Assembly (NCBI GenBank): GCA_900543825.1
Contig: UQSR01000015.1
Coordinates: 1-19,838, forward strand
Length of the DNA stretch: 19,838 nt
Source: an uncultured Mycoplasmatota bacterium
Lineage (GTDB): Bacteria; Bacillota_I; Bacilli_A; RF39; UBA660
Direction of reading: 5' to 3'
Every line of letters begins with the position of its first letter. Position 1 is the stretch's first letter. The notes below the pieces were generated by a model that saw only the letters and a list, made by a program, of their open reading frames with translations, had not been told where the DNA came from and made no database searches. Shown here piece by piece: positions 1-6,894 of this stretch. Made by a program: the position numbers and the translations under genes.

Positions 1-772
1 CATCTAATGTAGTTAATTGATTATAATTTACCTCCAAATCAGTCAATGCAGTATTCTTACTTACATCTAATGTAGTCAATTGATTATCACTTGCATTCAA
101 ATTAGTCAATGCAGTATTCTTACTTACATCTAATGTAGTTAATTGATTATAATTTACCTCCAAATCAGTCAATGCAGTATTATTACTTACATCTATTGTA
201 GTTAATTGATTAGATCCTACATCCAATCTAATCAATTTAGTATTATTACTTACATCTAATGTAGTTAATTGATTACCACTTGCATTCAAATTAGTCAATG
301 CAGTATTATTACTTACATCTATTGTAGTTAATTGACTAGCACCTACATTCAAATAAGTCAATGCAGTATTATTACTTACATCTATTGTAGTTAATCGATT
401 TCCACCTGCAGCCAAATAAGTCAATGCAGTATTATTACTTACATCTATTGTAGTTAATTTATTACCCCATACACCCAACTCAGTCAATGCAGTATTATTA
501 CTTACATCTATTGTAGTTAATTGATTATTATCTACATTCAATTCAGTCAATTTAGTATTTTTACCTACATCTAATGTAGTTAATTGATTATAATCTACCC
601 GCAACTCAGTCAATGCAGTATTATTACTTACATCTAATGTAGTTAATTGATTACTAAATACAGACAAATAAGTCAATGCAGTATTCTTACTTACATCTAA
701 TGTAGTTAATTGATTCCGTTCTACATTCAAACCAGTCAATGCAGTATTATTACTTACATCTATTGTAGTTAA
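1..772 (-). repeat. 63-bp tandem LRR-coding repeats, 12 full units plus a partial
   Basis: The same short marker (tgtag on the plus strand) recurs at 8, 71, 134 and so on to 764, that is 13 times at exactly 63 bases with no indels. Each unit encodes 21 residues of the LRR protein. Sequence is nearly constant except for the codons at the x positions of LTxLxVxxN. It is a protein-coding repeat, not an intergenic array. Confidence 0.97.
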
Positions 773-1141
773 TTTATTGTTTTCTACATACAACACAGTC
801 AATGCAGTTAGTTTTTCAACTCCTTTAGCACTTTTAACTTCAGCATAATCGCTTACTATGACTTTTTTTATACTACCTAATTGACTATCAGATAAACTCT
901 GTGTATATGGAATAGATGCTTTATTCTCTTTATTATAAGCATCTACTACACATTTATAAAATTTATCATCATCAAAATATTTATTAGCGGGTTCTTTATA
1001 TATATTAGTGGCTATATAAGCATTTATATATGATGGAGTATAAAATATATAATTTATTAAGAAAGCTACTCCTAATATAATTATTATAATAGATAATATA
1101 TTCCTAGTTTTTTGATTAAATATCTTCTTTATCTTTTCCAT
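1..1141 (-). CDS. N-terminally anchored leucine-rich-repeat surface protein (3' end outside window)
   Basis: Reading from the ATG at 1141 there is no stop to the window edge, giving 380 codons so far. An AAGGAG ribosome site lies 8 bases upstream. The N-terminus is basic (MEKIKKIFNQKTR), followed by one hydrophobic segment (about residues 15-36) that looks like a signal anchor, then a roughly 85-residue non-repeat region (to about residue 123) containing Phe-Tyr-Lys-Cys-Val and ending in KGVEKLTALTVLYVENNK. From 772 down to 17 come 12 perfect-length 21-residue repeats plus the start of a 13th, each an LTTLDVSNNTA half followed by an LTxLxVxxNQ half. This alternating form matches the 21-residue (IRREKO-like) bacterial LRR type. 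Such domains usually bind proteins or glycans outside the cell. Its start overlaps the end of the cadherin-like gene by 26 bases, so the two are probably translationally coupled. The ligand is unknown. Confidence 0.9.
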   Translation of the reverse strand, partial: MEKIKKIFNQKTRNILSIIIIILGVAFLINYIFYTPSYINAYIATNIYKEPANKYFDDDKFYKCVVDAYNKENKASIPYTQSLSDSQLGSIKKVIVSDYAEVKSAKGVEKLTALTVLYVENNKLTTIDVSNNTALTGLNVERNQLTTLDVSKNTALTYLSVFSNQLTTLDVSNNTALTELRVDYNQLTTLDVGKNTKLTELNVDNNQLTTIDVSNNTALTELGVWGNKLTTIDVSNNTALTYLAAGGNRLTTIDVSNNTALTYLNVGASQLTTIDVSNNTALTNLNASGNQLTTLDVSNNTKLIRLDVGSNQLTTIDVSNNTALTDLEVNYNQLTTLDVSKNTALTNLNASDNQLTTLDVSKNTALTDLEVNYNQLTTLD

Positions 1142-2555
1142 CTCTTTTTCTCCTTAAAATAATTCTTAATATATTTATTATTATTAAAATAGTTATTATT
1201 GATATAAATATTATCTTAATAGTAGTATCATTCTTAACTATATTTATTTTATATATCTTAGTACTATTATCTTCAGCAGTTATAACTATTTTAATAATAC
1301 TATTATTTTTTAAATCACTATTACCTATTACTTTATAAGTAGATTTATCATCTTCAAGAAATACTTTAATATCTAATTTCTTTTCTTTCTTTATTCTTAA
1401 TTTATAATCAGTTATTTTCTTATTAAATTTAATACTATAATTATCTATAATAATATTTCTAATATTATTATTATTAGATAACTTATATCCATCTTCTTTT
1501 CTAGTAACGTTAATAATATATTCTTTAGTAGTACCATCTTCAGCAGTAACTAATATACTTATTTTATTTAATCCTACTTTTAAATCCTTATTACCAGTTA
1601 TTTCTACTTTAGCCTTAGTATCTTCAGGTATAGCTTCAATATCTAAATTATCAATATCATATAATACATTTATATCATATTCTGTTATATCTTTAATAAA
1701 ATTAAAATTATTATTAGTTAATATAATATTTTTTAAATTAGAATTATTACTTTTATTATAATTAACATTATTATTATTTACTTCTTTATTATTGTTAGTA
1801 TTAGTATTAGAACTATTATTGTTATTATTGTTATTATTATTGTTATTATTATTGTTATTATTATTATCATTAGATAATCTATTAATATTAATAACATATG
1901 TCTTACTAGATCCAGATTCACTTACTACATTAATTTTAAAAGTATTATTACCAATATTTAAATTCCTAGTACCAATATCTCCAGATAACTTAGCATTTCT
2001 ATCAGCCGTAGTAGCAGTAATTTTAACAGTTTTAGAATTCAAAGTAGTACTATAGTTAGTTATCTTACTATCAAACGTAGGACTAAGTGGACCAGGACTA
2101 ATATCCAAACTACTTAAATCATTATTAGTAGAAGCAATCCTTATCTTCTTAGTATAATTATTTATCTTTGTCTCTTTACCCCTATCATCAAAATAAGATA
2201 TAGAATCCAATATAATATTAGTATCATACCCACTATCAATAGAATCAACATTTAAAACCAATTTCCCAATATCAAAATTACCCAATATATCCATAGCAGT
2301 ATATAACTCAATATCACCATTATCACCATCACCCTGCCATATCGATGAAGGCTCAAACTTAGCAAAAGATATATTATTACCTACCTTAACCATTATACTT
2401 ATAGCAGTAACAATATTACTAGAATTACCACTTATATTGCAAGTAATATTACCATTACTAACCACATCATCATTACAACTCATAGATATAGAACTAGCAT
2501 AAGTAAATATAGGTATTAATAATAATATAAAAAATAACAAAACTTTCTTATACAT
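1116..2555 (-). CDS. Secreted, membrane-anchored protein with three cadherin-like beta-sandwich domains
   Basis: 479 residues from the ATG at 2555; AGGGAG sits 7 bases upstream, so this start is preferred to a longer reading 12 codons upstream. A signal peptide (MYKKVLLFFILLLIPIFTYA) is followed by a Cys-containing beta-rich region (about 21-140) resembling a cohesin-like fold, a first cadherin-like domain (PF12733 type, about 143-226), an almost pure Asn linker (about 231-260), second and third cadherin-like domains (about 271-353 and 362-443, each with an AEDGTTKEYIINV or AEDNSTKIYKINI strand), a C-terminal membrane helix (about 445-467) and a basic tail RRKRDGKDKEDI. The orientation implies an extracellular rod held by a C-terminal anchor. 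The LRR gene follows with a 26-base overlap, so both probably work at the surface, perhaps in adhesion. The domain calls are by pattern; the cohesin-like call is weak. Confidence 0.87.
   Translation of the reverse strand: MYKKVLLFFILLLIPIFTYASSISMSCNDDVVSNGNITCNISGNSSNIVTAISIMVKVGNNISFAKFEPSSIWQGDGDNGDIELYTAMDILGNFDIGKLVLNVDSIDSGYDTNIILDSISYFDDRGKETKINNYTKKIRIASTNNDLSSLDISPGPLSPTFDSKITNYSTTLNSKTVKITATTADRNAKLSGDIGTRNLNIGNNTFKINVVSESGSSKTYVININRLSNDNNNNNNNNNNNNNNNNNSSNTNTNNNKEVNNNNVNYNKSNNSNLKNIILTNNNFNFIKDITEYDINVLYDIDNLDIEAIPEDTKAKVEITGNKDLKVGLNKISILVTAEDGTTKEYIINVTRKEDGYKLSNNNNIRNIIIDNYSIKFNKKITDYKLRIKKEKKLDIKVFLEDDKSTYKVIGNSDLKNNSIIKIVITAEDNSTKIYKINIVKNDTTIKIIFISIITILIIINILRIILRRKRDGKDKEDI
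1815..1865 (-). repeat. AAT/AAC trinucleotide run encoding 17 consecutive Asn
   Basis: Seventeen codons, all AAT or AAC, lie between the first and second cadherin-like domains. On the plus strand it reads as att/gtt triplets. Such a run can change length by slippage in steps of one residue without breaking the frame. Confidence 0.95.
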
Positions 2556-2575
2556 ATTAAATCTCCCTACAATAA

Positions 2576-2609
2576 AAACTATAAAAACCACCCATTGTCT
2601 TTATAGTTT
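2576..2609 (-). promoter_or_regulatory. Attenuator-like hairpin in the leader of the cadherin-like gene
   Basis: A perfect 10-bp inverted repeat (tttatagttt / aaactataaa) with a 14-base loop lies between the possible leader peptide and the ribosome site of the 2555 start. It is followed on the minus strand by TTATTG, a poor T-run, so it may be a weak terminator/attenuator or a plain mRNA hairpin. Confidence 0.4.
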
Positions 2610-2614
2610 AAATA

Positions 2615-2671
2615 TTATATTATTTTTTTATTATAAGAGATAAAACCATGATAATATATAAATTTATTCAT
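2615..2671 (-). CDS. Possible 18-residue leader peptide
   Basis: MNKFIYYHGFISYNKKII, read from the ATG at 2671 to TAA. A strong AAAAGGAG lies 9 bases upstream (an alternative ATG at 2680 is too close to it). It sits just downstream of a good promoter and just upstream of a hairpin, where leader peptides are found. I know of no homologue; it may be a chance ORF beside an RBS-like purine run. Confidence 0.4.
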   Translation of the reverse strand: MNKFIYYHGFISYNKKII

Positions 2672-2704
2672 AAGATTCATCTCCTTTTCCTACCTTATAA
2701 CTAA

Positions 2705-2733
2705 ATGATACCATATATTTACAATTAAATCAA
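2705..2733 (-). promoter_or_regulatory. Sigma-A-type promoter for the surface-protein operon
   Basis: TTGATT (2728-2733), a 17-base spacer and TATCAT (2705-2710), with TG one base before the -10 (extended -10). It faces the leader peptide and the cadherin-like gene, about 150 bases upstream of the latter. Confidence 0.6.
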
Positions 2734-2772
2734 TAATTATTCGATTTTTATCAAAAAAAGTCGAATAATTAT
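2733..2772. repeat. Long inverted repeat next to the surface-operon promoter
   Basis: Arms ataattattcga (2733-2744) and tcgaataattat (2761-2772) are perfect 12-bp complements. Pairing can continue through one G-T and four A-T pairs into the loop. It abuts the -35 box at 2728-2733 and lies just beyond the terminator of the upstream gene. It may be part of termination on either strand or a protein-binding palindrome. Confidence 0.6.
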
Positions 2773-2774
2773 AA

Positions 2775-2804
2775 AAAAAAAATTAACATTTGTTAATTTT
2801 TTTT
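2775..2804 (-). terminator. Rho-independent terminator after the DUF1292-like gene
   Basis: Arms aaaaaaaattaac (2775-2787) and gttaattttttttt (2792-2804) with a 4-base loop form an AT-rich hairpin with a long T-run on the minus strand. It overlaps the stop codon of the gene ending at 2803 and separates it from the surface-protein operon. Confidence 0.65.
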
Positions 2805-3051
2805 AAATAGTCTTATCAAATAAAGGCAATATTTTTCTTAAACTATCTTCTCCAGTAACTTCCTCTATAATACTATCACCATCATTATTAGTAGTAATTC
2901 TAACAAGTTTATAATTATTTTCAATATCAGTTTTAGTATCATTAATTTTAGCTATATAATAATAATCTATATCTTCACAATTAACCTTATCAAGTACTAC
3001 ATACTCTTCCTTATTTTCAAGTATAATTACCTTGTTAACATCAACTTTCAT
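2803..3051 (-). CDS. Small acidic DUF1292 (YrzB)-like protein
   Basis: 82 residues. The start at 3051 is favoured because GAGG lies 7 bases upstream; an ATG at 3054 is too near. The protein is a single beta-rich domain: VIILENKEEYVVLDKV, then YYYIAKIND, YKLVRITTNNDGDS and a short C-terminal helix with GEDSLRKILPLF. Length and strand pattern fit the DUF1292 family, whose role is not known. It is the last gene of the coiled-coil operon, beginning 10 bases after the stop of the preceding gene, and has a terminator directly behind it. The family call is by pattern only. Confidence 0.65.
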   Translation of the reverse strand: MKVDVNKVIILENKEEYVVLDKVNCEDIDYYYIAKINDTKTDIENNYKLVRITTNNDGDSIIEEVTGEDSLRKILPLFDKTI

Positions 3052-3061
3052 CATATCACCT

Positions 3062-4891
3062 CTAATTATTAATATCCGGGAACCCAAAATTATCCTTTGT
3101 ACCATTAAATCCATTATTTACAGGAATATCAATACTAGGAAAAACATTAGCATCCAATTTAGAATCAGATACAGGTACCCAGAAAGCATTATCTTCCTTA
3201 TTATCAAGAATCTTTGTATCAGTAGAATTACTATTATTATCTAAAGTATTATTCCATATAGGAACACTACCATTAGAAGTATTAACTTCTTCTACTGTAT
3301 TAATATTTGTATTAATATTTGTATTAATATTACTACCCCATACAGGAATATTATCATCATTAATTACCTTAATATCAGTATCATCCTTTTTAATAATATC
3401 CTCTTTCTTAGGAACATCCCAAGTAGGAGTAACAACCTCTTCTTTCTTAGGAATATCCCAAGTAGGAGTAACAATATCTTCCTTAACACCTTCATTATCT
3501 AATTTCTTATCATCCACTAAATCATTATTAGAAGTATCAATAACCTTATCTTCTTCTTTACTATTATCTATTTCATTAGTAATATCATCAAAAGTAGGAG
3601 CCTTAATAGTAGGATTTAACTTCTTATTAACCTTCTCTCTAACACTTTCACCCTTAAGTCTAGCTAAACCAATATTTAAAGATTTAGGATAATCAATAAC
3701 ATCAACTATACGATAAGGATTAATTTCTTTAACAAAGATTTCTTCTTCTTCTTTAGCATCTTCTTCTTCTAATTCAGGAGTTTCCAATGGAACTTCTTCT
3801 AATTCCTCTTTATTATCATAAGTATCAATTAATCCATATTCTCTTAATATCGAAAGAATTTCTACAGAATTATTAGCTTCTTCTAATTCACTTAATCTTT
3901 CCTCTTTAAAACTAATTCTATTAGTATAATTAGATACATTCTCTAAAACTTCTTTCTCATTCTTAAGTACATCTAATTGTTCTTTTAAAACATCTTCAAA
4001 AGAACTAAAATTATCAGTAACTTCAATAGTCAAATTATCTTTAATACTTCTTCTATTTCTTATTATCTTATTTATCTTATCCCTTTTTTCAAATAAATCA
4101 TTATAATTATCTTCAAATTTAACAACAAGAGAATATACCTTTAACAAAAGCTCCCTATTCTTCCAAGTAAAATAACTTCTTTCAGCATCTTCAATATAAG
4201 AAGCATAATCATCATTATCTCCACTTATCATCAAACTATTAACACTATCTTTAGTTACATCTAAAGTTTCCTTATTATCTTTTACTTTATCAATAACCAT
4301 AGCAATCTCAGTATCAATATCATCTTCATTTAATTTACTCAAATAATCATCATTACTAATAACATCTTTAAAAGTATTATATAGTTCATCCTCCATGATC
4401 TTATTCTTTTTAATATACTCATCTTGTTTAGCCACTTCATCACTAAGTTTATCCTTAAGTTCAGAAATAGATTCATTAACCGTATTAATCTCATTACGAG
4501 TATCTAAATATTTAGTAATAGTTTCCAATCTATTCTTCTTATCTTCAAACTCACTTTCAGATACAACAAGTTGTAATCCCTTGATATATCTACCAGTAGT
4601 TAAATAAAACCTATTTTCTAACTCTTCTCTCTTCTCTAATCTACTCTTAAGTAAACTAATAAGCTTACCAAGTCTTTCCTCTTCTTTCTCAATAGTAACA
4701 GCAGGAACAATCAAAGGTTTAATTTCTTTTTCAAACTTACTATTATAGATAGAATCTATCTTCTTAGAATACTTTTCATAATTAATAAGTACATCAGGTG
4801 GTGTTTCAATATTCTTCTCTTTATCAAGTTTTATTCTAGTTTCAAAAATCTTACAAAGATTTTCAAAAGAATTTAAAGAGTTTCCTTCCAT
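3062..4891 (-). CDS. Coiled-coil protein with disordered Pro-x-Trp tail (second paralogue), function unknown
   Basis: 609 residues from the ATG at 4891 (GAGG 4 bases upstream), overlapping the preceding gene by 19 bases. No signal peptide or membrane helix is visible, so it is probably cytoplasmic. Residues 1-350 are charged and helical with several coiled-coil stretches; 360-390 is an acidic Glu run; about 430-609 is low-complexity. The tail holds PTW (476-478 and 489-491, inside a 13-residue duplication), PVW (516-518), PIW (544-546), FWVP (570-573), VFP (583-585) and GFP (603-605). Blocks such as KLISLLKSR (76-84) and EKRDKINKIIRNR (268-280) line up with the same positions of the neighbouring protein, so the two are probably paralogues. 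I do not recognise a family. A cytoskeletal, scaffold or envelope-linked role is possible but only guessed from the architecture. Confidence 0.88.
   Translation of the reverse strand: MEGNSLNSFENLCKIFETRIKLDKEKNIETPPDVLINYEKYSKKIDSIYNSKFEKEIKPLIVPAVTIEKEEERLGKLISLLKSRLEKREELENRFYLTTGRYIKGLQLVVSESEFEDKKNRLETITKYLDTRNEINTVNESISELKDKLSDEVAKQDEYIKKNKIMEDELYNTFKDVISNDDYLSKLNEDDIDTEIAMVIDKVKDNKETLDVTKDSVNSLMISGDNDDYASYIEDAERSYFTWKNRELLLKVYSLVVKFEDNYNDLFEKRDKINKIIRNRRSIKDNLTIEVTDNFSSFEDVLKEQLDVLKNEKEVLENVSNYTNRISFKEERLSELEEANNSVEILSILREYGLIDTYDNKEELEEVPLETPELEEEDAKEEEEIFVKEINPYRIVDVIDYPKSLNIGLARLKGESVREKVNKKLNPTIKAPTFDDITNEIDNSKEEDKVIDTSNNDLVDDKKLDNEGVKEDIVTPTWDIPKKEEVVTPTWDVPKKEDIIKKDDTDIKVINDDNIPVWGSNINTNINTNINTVEEVNTSNGSVPIWNNTLDNNSNSTDTKILDNKEDNAFWVPVSDSKLDANVFPSIDIPVNNGFNGTKDNFGFPDINN
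3297..3331 (-). repeat. 12-bp tandem repeat inside the coiled-coil gene tail
   Basis: The unit gtattaatattt starts at 3297, 3309 and 3321 (2.9 copies). It encodes repeated Asn-Thr-Asn-Ile in the tail between two Pro-x-Trp motifs. Confidence 0.9.
3403..3480 (-). repeat. 39-bp direct duplication encoding a PTW-containing 13-mer
   Basis: Two copies 39 bases apart (starting 3403 and 3442 on the plus strand) differ at only a few bases. They encode TPTWDIPKKEEVV and TPTWDVPKKEDII, so the Pro-Thr-Trp motif has been duplicated recently. Confidence 0.9.
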
Positions 4892-6750
4892 AATACCTCA
4901 CCTTCCTTACTACCTAATTCTGGAAATCCAGAACTATTTTTATTCTTATTTTCAATAACAGGTATTTCATTCAAAGACTTTTTACTTTCTGTAGTCTTCC
5001 AAATAATATTTTGATTATTTTCTAAAATATCATAAATAGAATTATCTTTAGTTTTATCTTTCATAGGAGATTCAGGAAATATAGAAGTACTATTATCTTT
5101 CTTTTCTATTTCTTCTTTTGGAATCTCTTTCTTTACTTCTTCTTTTTCAGCAGGAACCTCTAAAGAAACATTCTCATTAACATCTTTAAACAAATCATCT
5201 GCTTTACTATTATCAGTAGGAATATCAATAGGTTCCCATATAGGAGTATCCTCTTTCTTATCTTCTTTCTCATTCATAGGAGCTTCTGAAGCCTCCTTAA
5301 ATAAAGAAGATTCCATATCATTATTAACCTTATTAGGAACAATCTTAGTATTTTCAAATAACTCATTAGTATCAAAAGTATCTTCATATTTAAGCATATC
5401 ATCCAAAGATTTATTCTCTAAAGGATTCTTTATCTTTTCATCCTTAATAAAATTAGCCTGCTCTTTCTTTACTTTCTCCTCAAGTTCTTCTTGTACCTTT
5501 TCAAATAGTTCCTCTTTCTTAGGATTAATAACCGTCTTCTTTTGTAATTCCTTTAATTTTTCCGTTCTCTCTAATTGTTCTTTAAGTCTAGCCTCTTCAA
5601 TAAGCTTTTGTCTTCTAACCCTAGAAGCCTCTATCTTTTGTTCCTCTTGTAATTTCTTTTCCCTTTCCTTACTCTCTTGATTTCTAGCAAGTCTAATTCT
5701 TTCTTCTCTAAACTTATTCTCACTCTTAATCAAATCCTCAAGTAATTCTTTAAATTCTTTAGAGTTATTTTCTTCATCTATTTCATAAAGACGTTTATTC
5801 TTCTTTTCTCTCTCACTTCTAAGATCATCATAATTCTTAATATCTTGTTTTTCTAATTTAATAGTATTATATCCCTTAGATAATTCATCATTAATAAGAT
5901 TATAAAGCTCAGTACCAGAAATATTTCTAAGAATATCATTAATATCTTCTCTCTTCTTAAGTAACTCTTCATATCCACTAGTAGGCTTATCATATATCTC
6001 AATCAATTTAATAATATTAACTTCTTTATCATATACATCATATTCTTTAGTAATATCTGATAGCATCTTTTCACATTCAAGCTTCATATCATCATCTTTT
6101 AGTTCTATAGAACTATCTAGATTATCTTTAGCCATATCCTTAGCATAAGAAAGCGAACTATATTTATTAAAAATATCATCCTTCTTATCCATCAAATTAT
6201 AAAGATTAAGCTTATCAAGAGATTTACTAACCAATGCAATCATCTTACTCTCAAGCATATCATTTAAACGCATATTAGCCTTAACATTACGAGAAGCCTC
6301 ACTAATCTTAATATCAAGACTCTTCATATCACTAATAAGAGACTCCTTTAAAGCCTTATTATCCTCATATTTTTCAATAATCTTTAATTTTCTTTTATAA
6401 AAGGTAAGTTTATCTTCACCAAGAAAAGTAGTAAGTTCAACAAGAGAACCAGTTATATCCCTATGTCTTTCTTTTCTTTGATTCAAATATTCACGTCTAC
6501 CCTCTATTAAAGAAATAAGATCTCTTAACCTATCCTTCTCTTCATCTAATAATTTAGATTCCTTACTAGACAAAGCAATATATTCCTCTTCATACTCCGT
6601 ATTAGTATCAAGTAATATCTGTTTCTCTATCTTATCTAATTGATCACATATTCTTTCTTTCTGTAGACTATCTGTAGTTAAATTTAAACTACTTAAAAAC
6701 ATATCATATTGTTTTAATCTTCTAACTACTTCTCTATTTGTATAGTTCAC
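4873..6750 (-). CDS. Coiled-coil protein with disordered tail (first paralogue), function unknown
   Basis: 625 residues from a GTG at 6750, chosen because AGAGGTGG lies 5 bases upstream. An ATG at 6798 would lie inside the -35 box of a near-perfect promoter. The protein is soluble and strongly charged. Residues 1-330 are helical with coiled-coil character; about 330-440 is a long uninterrupted Glu/Lys/Arg helix; the rest is low-complexity. The tail carries TPIWEP (502-507), IFPE (557-560), IIW (582-584), GFPEL (608-612) and LW (620-621), the same motif types as in the next gene. DLISLIEGR (77-85), a KY-ending helix (115-128) and KKREDINDILRNI (265-277) match the second paralogue at almost equal positions. 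It is first in its operon and divergent from gerKA. No family is recognised. Confidence 0.88.
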   Translation of the reverse strand: MNYTNREVVRRLKQYDMFLSSLNLTTDSLQKERICDQLDKIEKQILLDTNTEYEEEYIALSSKESKLLDEEKDRLRDLISLIEGRREYLNQRKERHRDITGSLVELTTFLGEDKLTFYKRKLKIIEKYEDNKALKESLISDMKSLDIKISEASRNVKANMRLNDMLESKMIALVSKSLDKLNLYNLMDKKDDIFNKYSSLSYAKDMAKDNLDSSIELKDDDMKLECEKMLSDITKEYDVYDKEVNIIKLIEIYDKPTSGYEELLKKREDINDILRNISGTELYNLINDELSKGYNTIKLEKQDIKNYDDLRSEREKKNKRLYEIDEENNSKEFKELLEDLIKSENKFREERIRLARNQESKEREKKLQEEQKIEASRVRRQKLIEEARLKEQLERTEKLKELQKKTVINPKKEELFEKVQEELEEKVKKEQANFIKDEKIKNPLENKSLDDMLKYEDTFDTNELFENTKIVPNKVNNDMESSLFKEASEAPMNEKEDKKEDTPIWEPIDIPTDNSKADDLFKDVNENVSLEVPAEKEEVKKEIPKEEIEKKDNSTSIFPESPMKDKTKDNSIYDILENNQNIIWKTTESKKSLNEIPVIENKNKNSSGFPELGSKEGEVLWKETL

Positions 6751-6769
6751 ACAAACCACCTCTATTATA

Positions 6770-6798
6770 ATTATAATTTTTTTTATATTTTTTGTCAA
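6770..6798 (-). promoter_or_regulatory. Consensus sigma-A promoter of the coiled-coil operon
   Basis: TTGACA (6793-6798), exactly 17 bases, then TATAAT (6770-6775): both hexamers are perfect. A second TATAAT follows at 6764-6769. Transcription should begin near 6762, only about a dozen bases before the GTG start, so the leader holds little more than the ribosome site. Confidence 0.8.
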
Positions 6799-6848
6799 TT
6801 AATATAAAGTAATTTAACACTAGATTACCATTTTTATTACCAAAAATA

Positions 6849-6878
6849 GTATTAAAACCAATCATAAATATCATAATA
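6849..6878 (+). promoter_or_regulatory. Possible forespore (sigma-G/F-like) promoter of the gerK operon
   Basis: GTATTA (6849-6854), 17 bases, then CATAATA (6872-6878), the latter fitting the CATnnTA form of sigma-G -10 elements. The -35 is imperfect and the predicted start lies very close to the ribosome site at 6884, so this is tentative. ger operons are usually sigma-G dependent in Bacillus. Confidence 0.3.
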
Positions 6879-6894
6879 ATAACGAGGTGCTAAT

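Noticed and set aside
1..772. CRISPR-like periodic repeats
   Set aside because: The unit is 63 bases, lies in one continuous reading frame and encodes LRRs. There are no distinct non-coding spacers.
1792..2055. Plus-strand Leu-rich open frame
   Set aside because: It is the complement of the Asn-codon run of the cadherin-like gene, which has a signal peptide, domains and a ribosome site.
6751..6798. Upstream ATG for the first coiled-coil gene
   Set aside because: It lies inside the -35 box of the consensus promoter, and a good ribosome site serves the GTG at 6750.
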